64,000 nucleotides of DNA. It comes from Breznakiella homolactica. GTDB taxonomy: Bacteria; Spirochaetota; Spirochaetia; Treponematales; Breznakiellaceae. The stretch lies in contig NZ_CP067089.2 in the NCBI RefSeq assembly GCF_016616095.2, forward strand, positions 3,968,001 through 4,032,000, written 5' to 3'. Positions 41,176 to 48,655 of the stretch are shown piece by piece. The notes under the pieces were generated by a model that worked only from the letters and a program-made list of their open reading frames with translations, did no database searches and was not told the DNA's origin. Position 1 is the stretch's first letter. Each line of letters begins with the position of its first letter. Position numbers and translations under genes: made by a program.

Positions 41176-44100
41176 TTAGAAGGGCCGTTCTGAAATATAC
41201 TTGTATTCCTTCCAGGTCCGTTCCGCCTGCGCCTTGGCCTTTGCTAGGAGCGCTTCGGCCCGGGCCGGATCAGCGGCCTTAAGGCTCTTGAACCGTACTT
41301 CCTTGTACATAAAGTCTTCCAGGGTCGTGGTCGCTTCCTTGGAGTCCAGCTGGAAGGGATTCTTGCCTTCGTCCTTGAGCCGGGGATCGTACCGGAACAG
41401 CGGCCAGATACCCGAGGTCACCGCCGCTTTCTGCTGGTCCATACCGGTCATCATGTTGATACCGTGGTTGATACAATGGGAGTAGGCGATGATGATTGAA
41501 GGTCCATCATACGCTTCAGCTTCCCTGAATGCTTTGATGGTCTGGCTGATATTGGCGCCCATGGAGATCTTGGCTACATACACATAGCCGTAGCTCATTG
41601 CCATGGCTCCCAGATCCTTCTTGGCGATATCCTTACCGGCCGCCGCGAACTTGGCGATGGCCCCGAAGGGTGTTGCCTTGGACATCTGGCCGCCGGTATT
41701 GGAATATACCTCAGTATCCATCACCAGGATATTTATATTCCGGCCGGAAGCGATTACGTGGTCCAATCCGCCGTAGCCGATGTCGTAGGCCCAGCCGTCG
41801 CCGCCCAGGATCCATACCGACCGCTTGATAAAGTGGTCTGCCAGGGAAAGCAGGTTTTTGGCGGTGGGTTTGGAATCGCCCTTCAGGGCTGCCTTGAGTT
41901 CATCCACCCATTTGCGCTGCTGTTCGATTTCCTCGTCGCTGGCCTGGGCGTTCCCAAGGATCTTTCCGAGGAGGTCGGCCTGGATGCCTTCACCCTTGGC
42001 TTTTGCTCCCACTTCCCGGACGTGCTCCGCCAGCTTGTCGCTGGTCAGCCGCATACCCATACCGAATTCGGCGGCGTCCTCAAAGAGGCTGTTGGACCAT
42101 ACGGGACCGCGTCCGTCATCCCGCTGGGCATAGGGCGTGGTGGGCAGGTTCCCGCCGTAGATTGAGGAACATCCCGTGGCGTTGGCGATTACCGCCCGGT
42201 CTCCGAAGAGCTGGGACAGAAGTTTTACGTAAGGAGTCTCACCGCAGCCCGCGCAGGCGCCGGAGAACTCAAACAGGGGCTGCTTCATACCGATGCCTTT
42301 GGCCAGGCTGAGGTTGAGCAGTTTGGGATCCGTATTGGGGATCTTGAGGAAGAAGTCCCAGTTCGCGGCTTCGGTTTCCCGGAGGGGAATCTGGTGTTCC
42401 AGGTTGATAGCCTTTTTGCCTTCCTCGGTCTTGCTCTTGGCAGGACAGATGTTGACGCAGGCGCCGCAGCCGGTGCAGTCCTCGGGAGCCACCTGGAGGG
42501 TGAACTTCATGCCTTCGAATTCCTTGCCCTTGGCGTCCACTGATTTGAACGTCGCGGGAGCGCCGTTAGCCTTGTCCGCCGCATAAGCCTTCATGCGGAT
42601 AACCGCGTGGGGGCAGACCATGGTACAGTTGCCGCACTGGATACAGATATCCGGCTGCCATACGGGGATCTTTTCGGCGATATTCCGCTTTTCGTATTTC
42701 GTGGTGGCCGTGGGGAAGGTCCCGTCGTCGGGCATCTTGGATACGGGGAGTTTTTCGCCCCGGGAGGCGATGATCTCTCCGATCACTTCCTTGACGAATT
42801 TGGGAGAATCCGCGGGAACCGGGGGCGCCATGTGCAGGCTGCCGCTGGTGGTCTTGGGATAATCAACCTTCTCAATTCCGGCCAGGGCCATGTCAATGGT
42901 GTTGATGTTTTTCTTCACCACTTCTTCACCCTTCTTGCCGTAGGTCTTCTTGATGGCCTGCTTGATCAGATCCACCGCTTCGGCTTCCGGAAGAATGCCG
43001 GAAATCTGGAAGAAGGCGGTCTGCATGATGACGTTGATCCGCCCGCCCATGCCCGCTTTTTCGGCGATGCTGGTGGCGTCGATCACGTAGAACTTCAGTT
43101 CCTTATCGATAATCTTCTGCTGTACTTCCACAGGAAGGTTCGCCCAGATTTCATCCTTGCTGAAGGGGCTCGCCAGGAGGAACGTACCGCCCTTCTTGAT
43201 CTTGGCGAGCATATCCTGTTTTTCCACAAAACTGAACTTGTGGCACGCCAGGAAATTCGCCTTGGATACCAGGTAGGGTTTCTTGATGGGTTTCTTCCCG
43301 AACCGGAGATGGGAAACCGTAATGGTTCCGGCTTTCCGCGAATCGTAGGAGAAGTACCCCTGGGCGTTGTTGTCGGTATTCTCGCCGATAATTTTGATGG
43401 AGTTCTTGTTGGCGCCCACGGTTCCGTCGGAGCCGAGTCCGTAGAACAGGGCTTCATGGACCCCGGTTTCGTCCAGTTCAAAATCCTCGTCAAAATCCAG
43501 GGATGTATGGGTCACATCATCGTAGATACCCACGGTGAATTTATTCTTCGGCTCCGCCGCCTTAAGGTTGTCGTAAATCGCCTTGGCCATGGCGGGGGTG
43601 AATTCCGCGGAACCCAGCCCGTAGCGTCCGCCCACGGTGACGGGGTATTCCTTGAACTGGCTTTTGCCGCCGATCATGGCTTCGCCGATGGCGGTGCGAA
43701 CGTCTTCGTACAGGGGTTCGCCCAGGGAGCCCGGCTCTTTGGTCCGGTCCATGACCGCAATGGCCTTGACCGTGGAGGGCAGGGCTTTGACAAAGAGGTC
43801 CGCGTCAAAGGGCCGGTAGAGCCGCACTTTAAGAACGCCGACTTTTTCCCCCTTGCTGTTGGCGAAATCCACGTATTCTTCCACCGGTTCCGCGCCGGAA
43901 CCCATGATAATGACCACCCGTTCCGCGTCGGCGGCACCGTAGTATTCGTAGATTTTATAGCTTCTGCCCGAAAGTTTCGCGAACTGGTCCATGTATTTCT
44001 GGACGATCGCGGGGACCGCGGCGTAGTACTTATTGACCGTTTCCCGTCCGGCGAAGTACACATCCGGGTTCTGGGCGGTACCGCGGATGGCGGGTTTTTC

Positions 44101-44733
44101 GGGGGTAAGGCCCCGGGCCCGGTGGGCCGCGACCAGATCGTCGGAAATCATCTGACGCATCACGTCGTAGGAGATTTCCTCTACTTTCTGGACTTCATGG
44201 GAGGTCCGGAAACCGTCGAAAAAGTGCAGGAAGGGGAGTTTCGCTTCCAGGGTGGAAGCGTGGGCGATCAGCGCCATATCCATGACTTCCTGAACGTTGT
44301 TGGACGCCAGCATGGCAAAACCGGTCTGCCGGCAGGCCATTACGTCCGAATGGTCACCGAATATGGAAAGTCCCTGGGCGGCCAGCGCGCGGGCCGCGAT
44401 GTGGAATACCGTAGGAGTCAGTTCCCCGGCGATTTTATACATATTCGGGATCATCAGCAGAAGTCCCTGGGATGCGGTGAAGGTGGTGCTCAGGGCGCCC
44501 GTTGTGAGGGCTCCGTGCACGGCGCCCGCGGCCCCGGCTTCTGACTGCATTTCTACAACCTGGGGGATGGTATCCCACAGGTTTTTCCGGCCCTGGGCGG
44601 AAAACTCGTCGGAGAGCTCACCCATGGGACTGGACGGCGTGATCGGATAGATCGCTATCACCTCACTGAGCGCGTGGGCCACGTGGGCTGCCGCAGTATT
44701 TCCGTCAATCATAACCATGTTTTTTTCGGACAT
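41176..44733 (-). CDS. nifJ: Pyruvate:ferredoxin (flavodoxin) oxidoreductase
   Basis: 1,185-residue single-chain PFOR that converts pyruvate and CoA to acetyl-CoA and CO2 and reduces ferredoxin, the central energy step of anaerobic fermenters. All domains are present in order. The N-terminal pyruvate-binding domain starts MIDGNTAAAHVA and has AIYPITPSSPMGELSDEF. The middle domain has YGLGSDGTVGANKNSIKIIG. The 2x[4Fe-4S] insert has CIQCGNCTMVCP and CTGCGACVNICP. The TPP domain has CAGCGETPYVKLL, ATGCSSIYGGNLPTTPY and GGDGWAYDIGYGGLDHV. The start at 44733 follows GAGGAAG; the open frame extends 73 residues further upstream without family similarity. It is a single-gene transcript with its own promoter and terminator. 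Confidence 0.97.
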   Translation of the reverse strand: MSEKNMVMIDGNTAAAHVAHALSEVIAIYPITPSSPMGELSDEFSAQGRKNLWDTIPQVVEMQSEAGAAGAVHGALTTGALSTTFTASQGLLLMIPNMYKIAGELTPTVFHIAARALAAQGLSIFGDHSDVMACRQTGFAMLASNNVQEVMDMALIAHASTLEAKLPFLHFFDGFRTSHEVQKVEEISYDVMRQMISDDLVAAHRARGLTPEKPAIRGTAQNPDVYFAGRETVNKYYAAVPAIVQKYMDQFAKLSGRSYKIYEYYGAADAERVVIIMGSGAEPVEEYVDFANSKGEKVGVLKVRLYRPFDADLFVKALPSTVKAIAVMDRTKEPGSLGEPLYEDVRTAIGEAMIGGKSQFKEYPVTVGGRYGLGSAEFTPAMAKAIYDNLKAAEPKNKFTVGIYDDVTHTSLDFDEDFELDETGVHEALFYGLGSDGTVGANKNSIKIIGENTDNNAQGYFSYDSRKAGTITVSHLRFGKKPIKKPYLVSKANFLACHKFSFVEKQDMLAKIKKGGTFLLASPFSKDEIWANLPVEVQQKIIDKELKFYVIDATSIAEKAGMGGRINVIMQTAFFQISGILPEAEAVDLIKQAIKKTYGKKGEEVVKKNINTIDMALAGIEKVDYPKTTSGSLHMAPPVPADSPKFVKEVIGEIIASRGEKLPVSKMPDDGTFPTATTKYEKRNIAEKIPVWQPDICIQCGNCTMVCPHAVIRMKAYAADKANGAPATFKSVDAKGKEFEGMKFTLQVAPEDCTGCGACVNICPAKSKTEEGKKAINLEHQIPLRETEAANWDFFLKIPNTDPKLLNLSLAKGIGMKQPLFEFSGACAGCGETPYVKLLSQLFGDRAVIANATGCSSIYGGNLPTTPYAQRDDGRGPVWSNSLFEDAAEFGMGMRLTSDKLAEHVREVGAKAKGEGIQADLLGKILGNAQASDEEIEQQRKWVDELKAALKGDSKPTAKNLLSLADHFIKRSVWILGGDGWAYDIGYGGLDHVIASGRNINILVMDTEVYSNTGGQMSKATPFGAIAKFAAAGKDIAKKDLGAMAMSYGYVYVAKISMGANISQTIKAFREAEAYDGPSIIIAYSHCINHGINMMTGMDQQKAAVTSGIWPLFRYDPRLKDEGKNPFQLDSKEATTTLEDFMYKEVRFKSLKAADPARAEALLAKAKAQAERTWKEYKYISERPF

Positions 44734-44761
44734 TGTTCTTCCTCGTTGGTAGTGTGACACC

Positions 44762-44790
44762 ATTCTAATTGGCACCATGAATTTTTGCAA
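44762..44790 (-). promoter_or_regulatory. Promoter of nifJ
   Basis: On the minus strand TTGCAA (44785-44790) and TAGAAT (44762-44767) are separated by 17 bases, 29 bases upstream of the nifJ start codon. Five of six -10 bases match the consensus. It supports the start at 44733, since the upstream part of the frame would lie outside the transcript. Confidence 0.65.
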
Positions 44791-45095
44791 GCACCGGGCG
44801 GGAGAGAACGCTATATTAGTGAAGAAAAATGATAAATACCTGACATTCCGGCGGCAGGATATCCGTGGTAAATGGGGAATTTTCAGAGAAGCATGGGCTG
44901 CTATTGCCGGGGCCGTAACGTACGGCACCCCGCGCGGCCTTGTTCCCGCCATGCTTCTGTGCCGCTGCCCGGTATACGGCGGGTATTCTGCCTTTGATGG
45001 GGATGGGTATGGAAAACACGTCCGGAAGGGTGTGTTGCCGGGATAGTGATGTGCCTAGGAAAATACCCATAGGATTGGCACACTTCCTGAGGTAC
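44791..45095. other. Intergenic stretch without a recognised gene
   Basis: Between nifJ and the 514-residue hypothetical (its stop is at 45096), both on the minus strand. Frames of up to about 90-100 codons exist on both strands but lack ribosome binding sites and family features. An imperfect inverted repeat (TGTGCC at 45050, GGCACA at 45077, with nested CCTA/TAGG) lies just past the stop codon at 45096 and may be a weak terminator. Confidence 0.5.
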
Positions 45096-46640
45096 TTATT
45101 CTTCCCCGTTTTCCCCGGCGGGCCGGGCAAAAAACTGCATCATCTGTATAAAATAGTATATTTTTTTGTACACCTCGGTTATCCGCTGGGCAATGGGCTC
45201 CTCCGAGGTGGATTCTATTTCCTTCCAGTTCATGATGAGTTCATGGGGATTTTTCTGGTAATCCTCGAGAATTCCCTTAAAATGCTTGCCGATAACAATC
45301 AGGGCCTGAGCCGAGAGGATGATCATCTTCTGGGCCTCTTCGTTTACCGACTTCAGGATAATCCTGATATATTTGGCCTGGCCCTTGTCCCGGTCTACCT
45401 TCGCCAGAGCCGCCTTGAGCCGGGAGCCGTTCTCCCCGTTGTCGCTCAGGGCTTCGTCAAAAGCCAGGATTTCCTCGGATATTCCCATAATAGTGTGGAA
45501 TCCCTCGGACATCTGCTGGGACAAGATCGGCGAGGCCCACTGCCCGCGGATCAGGAACAGATCACAGAGTTCCCGGATATCCCGTTTAAAGAAATCAAGG
45601 AGAAAGGCTTTGAGGTAGTTGAGCCCCTGGGCGTGGGTAAACCCGTCCATGCCTTTTTTCAGGTAAATTTCGTTGTTTTTGTCGGTGTAGTACTTCATCC
45701 GCTCCACATCAGCGGTGCCGAATACAGCCTTTGCCAGCTGTTCAAGCTGGGCGTTCCGTTTATCGTTGAGAATGCGGTTTACAAGTCCCTCGGTTTCGCT
45801 TTTCTTTTTATCCAGAAATGGTTCGACAATATGCTCATCGGGAATCCGGGGCAGGGACTGCCAGTAAGGATCCTTGTCGATTTGTCTGACCATGAGTTCC
45901 AGGATTTTCGAACGCTTTATGTCCCGGAGGAGCACCAGAAGCTTGTTCCACTGAGCCAGGGAAACGACGTCGATGTCCCCTTTGTAGTTTTTCAGCACCT
46001 CCATGGCGGTTTTCCAGTCCTGGTCGGGGTCCACCGCGTAGGCAATCTCGAGGAAGTCCTTGATATCCTCGGTGATATATTCCGCCCGGATTGCCTCAAA
46101 TTTCGGCTGGTACGTAAAATTCCGTTCCGACATGTTGGCGTCGAATTTTTTAAGGAGAAAGAAAAAGTCGAAATTGACGAACTGGTTGAACGCCATGATA
46201 AGGTTGTAGCCGTCGTCAATGGCCTTAATCCGGGTATTGTCAAACCCGGAAACGAGCTGGCTCAGCTCTTCCCGGAGCTGGCGGGCCAGTTCTTTGGTCT
46301 GGACCGTTTTTGCCCGTTCCTCAATAGCCTCTTTGGATAACCGTTCCTGGATACTCAGGAGTTTTTTGTCCATAAAAAACTCAATGGTTATCTGTTTGAG
46401 CTGTTCCGATTTCGCCGCGTTCTGGAGAAAAACCTGAGCCGGGGATACGATTTTGTACATATCGTAGAAAAACTTGGCAAAGGGCGGTTCTACCGCTTCC
46501 CCCTTTACCTTGTAAAAACGGGCGTATTTATTTTTTGAGAGATCCTTGGTAAGCTGTTTTAAGAGCTTTTTTTTGCCCGATTCAGGGTCATCACCGCCGC
46601 CGAACAGGGAAAGAATTTTTTCTAAAAAGGCAATGGCCAT
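45096..46640 (-). CDS. Conserved spirochaetal protein of unknown function (DUF5312-like)
   Basis: 514-residue cytoplasmic, mostly helical protein. The N-terminus is MAIAFLEKILSLFGGGDD, then a Lys-rich segment (GKKKLLKQLTKDLSKNKYARFYK). Long helical stretches follow with no enzymatic motif (FLQNAAKSEQLKQITIEFFMD, LVSGFDNTRIKAIDDGYNLI, DLFLIRGQWASPILSQQMSEG). Its size and pattern resemble a family of treponemal hypotheticals (DUF5312); this assignment is from memory of the family's general look and is not certain. The start at 46640 has AGAGG upstream. It is divergent from the queG-like gene over an 85-base gap that must hold both promoters. Confidence 0.65.
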   Translation of the reverse strand: MAIAFLEKILSLFGGGDDPESGKKKLLKQLTKDLSKNKYARFYKVKGEAVEPPFAKFFYDMYKIVSPAQVFLQNAAKSEQLKQITIEFFMDKKLLSIQERLSKEAIEERAKTVQTKELARQLREELSQLVSGFDNTRIKAIDDGYNLIMAFNQFVNFDFFFLLKKFDANMSERNFTYQPKFEAIRAEYITEDIKDFLEIAYAVDPDQDWKTAMEVLKNYKGDIDVVSLAQWNKLLVLLRDIKRSKILELMVRQIDKDPYWQSLPRIPDEHIVEPFLDKKKSETEGLVNRILNDKRNAQLEQLAKAVFGTADVERMKYYTDKNNEIYLKKGMDGFTHAQGLNYLKAFLLDFFKRDIRELCDLFLIRGQWASPILSQQMSEGFHTIMGISEEILAFDEALSDNGENGSRLKAALAKVDRDKGQAKYIRIILKSVNEEAQKMIILSAQALIVIGKHFKGILEDYQKNPHELIMNWKEIESTSEEPIAQRITEVYKKIYYFIQMMQFFARPAGENGEE

Positions 46641-46725
46641 ATATACCTCTTATTGTAATAACAAGTGCAAAAAAAAACCATGAACCATCGGTTTTATGCT
46701 ATCTTAAGGGTAAAGTATCGACAAA

Positions 46726-47709
46726 ATGCGAAAATCGTCAATAGATAAACGCCTGCTTAAGGACAATATCCGCGCCGCCGTATCCGCCGCGGGACTGCTT
46801 CCGCCGCGGATTCTCGCCCCTTTTGAGCCCGAAACCATCCGCCGGGGCAGTGTTTTTTCCGGGGAAATCCCCGAACAGTACCGCAAAGGCGCTCCCAGCC
46901 TCCTGGTTACGGCGCTGCCGTACGGAAATACCCGGGAAAACGGCGGCGTCACGGCGGAATTCCCCGCCGGAACGGCCCCGGGTACGATCGCTCCATTCGC
47001 GCAGCGCAATTACTACCGGGAAGCGGTCCGGCGTCTCCAGGGAATTTCCCGGGAATTGCGCCGTTTATACGGCGGGAAGAAATCCGATTACCGGATTCTA
47101 TGCAATTCCCCGGTTCCGGAAAAACCTTTGGCCGCGGCCTGCGGATTCGGCGCCCTGGGCCGGAACGGGCTTATAATTACCCCCGAAGCGGGATCCCTGG
47201 TTATTATTGCCGCCATGACCCTGCCGTTTGAGCTGGAAGGGGACGCCCCGCCGGCGGACACGGCTGAATTTTCCCCCTGTACGGGCTGTGATTCCGCTGC
47301 GCCCCCCTGCAAAGCTGCGTGTCCGACCGGGGCTCTCCGGGGAGATGGTTCCATAAACCTTATCCGGTGCATTCAGTGGTACGCATCCGGAAAGGAAGAC
47401 TCCGTTCCCGGGGATATCGCCGCCCTCTGGGGGAACCGGCTGTACGGATGCACGGAATGCCAGGATGCCTGTGTCCGTAACCGGCGGCCCATCCGCGGGG
47501 CGGACACGGCGGAAGGGCCGCTGCCTCCGGCCATGGATACCGGTGAACTGCTGTCCCTCTCCGACGAAGCCCTGAAGGCCCGCTTTAAGGGTACCGCCAT
47601 GGGCCTTTCCTGGCTGGGGCCCGGGGCAATCCGGCGCAGCGCGCAGCTGGTTTTCAAAGGAACCCGTCCGGCGGACAGCGCCGGCGGCAGCGGTAAACCG
47701 GACCGGTGA
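46726..47709 (+). CDS. queG: QueG-like epoxyqueuosine reductase (double [4Fe-4S] protein)
   Basis: 327-residue iron-sulfur protein. The cobalamin-binding/reductase part contains CGFGALGRNGLIITPEAGS, corresponding to the QueG segment GWIGKNT...NPEAGS. Two ferredoxin clusters follow: CTGCDSAAPPCKAACPTGA, with a longer spacing than the usual C-x2-C-x2-C-x3-CP, and IRCIQWYASG...YGCTECQDACVRN. The tail FKGTAMGLSWLGPGAIRRSA matches the family end. QueG carries out the last step of queuosine tRNA modification. The altered spacing in the first cluster and lack of other queuosine genes nearby leave open a related, uncharacterised reductase. The ribosome binding site is weak. Confidence 0.75.
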   Translation: MRKSSIDKRLLKDNIRAAVSAAGLLPPRILAPFEPETIRRGSVFSGEIPEQYRKGAPSLLVTALPYGNTRENGGVTAEFPAGTAPGTIAPFAQRNYYREAVRRLQGISRELRRLYGGKKSDYRILCNSPVPEKPLAAACGFGALGRNGLIITPEAGSLVIIAAMTLPFELEGDAPPADTAEFSPCTGCDSAAPPCKAACPTGALRGDGSINLIRCIQWYASGKEDSVPGDIAALWGNRLYGCTECQDACVRNRRPIRGADTAEGPLPPAMDTGELLSLSDEALKARFKGTAMGLSWLGPGAIRRSAQLVFKGTRPADSAGGSGKPDR

Positions 47710-47712
47710 ATA

Positions 47713-47738
47713 AAAAAGCCCGCTCAAGCGGGCTTTTT
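47713..47738. terminator. Bidirectional terminator between the queG-like gene and the DUF4398 lipoprotein gene
   Basis: AAAAAGCCCGCT and AGCGGGCTTTTT arms (12 bp, perfect) around a two-base loop, with T-runs on both strands. The two genes converge here. Confidence 0.9.
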
Positions 47739-47751
47739 CCGTATTCCGGGG

Positions 47752-48345
47752 CTACTGTTTCCGGGAAGCTGCCCTGATTCCGTCGGATATGGCCGTCATG
47801 GTTCCGGCCAGGATGGAGCGGGCGTTTTCGGCCTTTGTTGTGGCGTCGGCCACGGCATTCCGGGCCAGGTCCATTTCGGCCTGTTCGGTAAGGTTCCGGG
47901 CGTTGTTTATCTGTTCACCCAGGGTTTCAAAATTTATCCGCCTGTTCTGGGCCGCTCTGGCGGAATTCAGGGCGTTTGACGCCTCATCCGCGGCGCGTTT
48001 GGCTTCGGTGATCAGCCGGGTCGCGTCGTCCCTGCCGCGGACCGCCGCCGCCTTTCCGTCCGCAATGGCCTTTTCAGCCGCAGCAGTCGCTTCCTGGGCG
48101 TAGGTCTTTGCCGAATCGTACCGTTTCGCGCTGGCTTCCTGCTGCATGCGTTCCAGGGAACTCCGGGCCCGGCGGACCGTGGCTTCGGCGTAGGCTACCG
48201 CGTCGGGATCGTTTTCCGCCCGGGTTACCGCGGCCTGGGCCGCTTCCATTTCCTGGGTAGGCGGTTTGGCGCATCCCATGATAGCGGCGGCAATAATCAG
48301 GCTCAGTACTATATAAGCGATGTGCTTATGGTTTTTCACTTTCAT
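47752..48345 (-). CDS. DUF4398-like lipoprotein
   Basis: 197-residue lipoprotein with leader ending AAAIMGC (Cys25 probable lipid site). The mature part is almost entirely long Ala-, Arg- and Glu-rich helices with heptad spacing (AYAEATVRRARSSLERMQQE, then AAEKAIADGKAAAVRGRDD). This is typical of DUF4398/TolA-like periplasmic coiled coils found in many spirochaetes and proteobacteria. Possible structural role in the periplasm, linking outer membrane and peptidoglycan (inference). It converges with the queG-like gene at the shared terminator; its start has GAGGAATG upstream on the minus strand. Confidence 0.7.
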   Translation of the reverse strand: MKVKNHKHIAYIVLSLIIAAAIMGCAKPPTQEMEAAQAAVTRAENDPDAVAYAEATVRRARSSLERMQQEASAKRYDSAKTYAQEATAAAEKAIADGKAAAVRGRDDATRLITEAKRAADEASNALNSARAAQNRRINFETLGEQINNARNLTEQAEMDLARNAVADATTKAENARSILAGTMTAISDGIRAASRKQ

Positions 48346-48655
48346 TCCTCCTCACCGTCTCCGCGGTGCATTTTTTTATATTATCGGACACAACGACGTA
48401 TATAATTGAAATATAATGCTAAAATCAGTATTTTTCAAAAACTTCGGGCAATTAGCGGTAAATATGAATAAAAAAACGGGCGATTTCCGGCGGGAAAAAA
48501 GGGAAAAATACCGGCTGGATCGGTACCCTGATTTTAACACGCTGTACCGGCGTAGACTGTTTTCTTAATAAATTATTGATCACAGGTTTGAGTTTTGTAT
48601 ATTCAGTATTATGCCGAAAATAACATATTAGAAATTTGAACACACAGTTAGGTGT
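48346..48655. other. 310-base intergenic region between divergent genes
   Basis: AT-rich region upstream of both the DUF4398 lipoprotein gene (minus) and the cyclase-like gene (plus), so it should contain two promoters; one plus-strand candidate is listed at 48576-48603. A 63-codon minus-strand frame (48452-48643) has no ribosome binding site or coding signature. No RNA gene or repeat was recognised. Confidence 0.5.
48576..48603 (+). promoter_or_regulatory. Candidate promoter of the cyclase-like gene
   Basis: TTGATC (48576-48581) and TATATT (48598-48603) with 16 bases between; predicted start near 48610, about 45 bases upstream of ATG 48656. Confidence 0.4.

Noticed and set aside
42607-44544. 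Plus-strand open frame of 645 codons opposite nifJ
   Set aside because: The nifJ strand carries every PFOR motif. The antisense frame is rich in Gly, His and Phe with no recognisable domain, a usual shadow in GC-rich DNA.
44940-46340. Plus-strand open frame of 466 codons opposite the 514-residue hypothetical
   Set aside because: The minus-strand frame has a good ribosome binding site and normal protein composition; the plus frame is Phe/Val/Gly-rich shadow sequence.
48452-48643. 63-codon minus-strand frame in the intergenic region before the cyclase-like gene
   Set aside because: No ribosome binding site and no protein-like features; the region more likely contains promoters.
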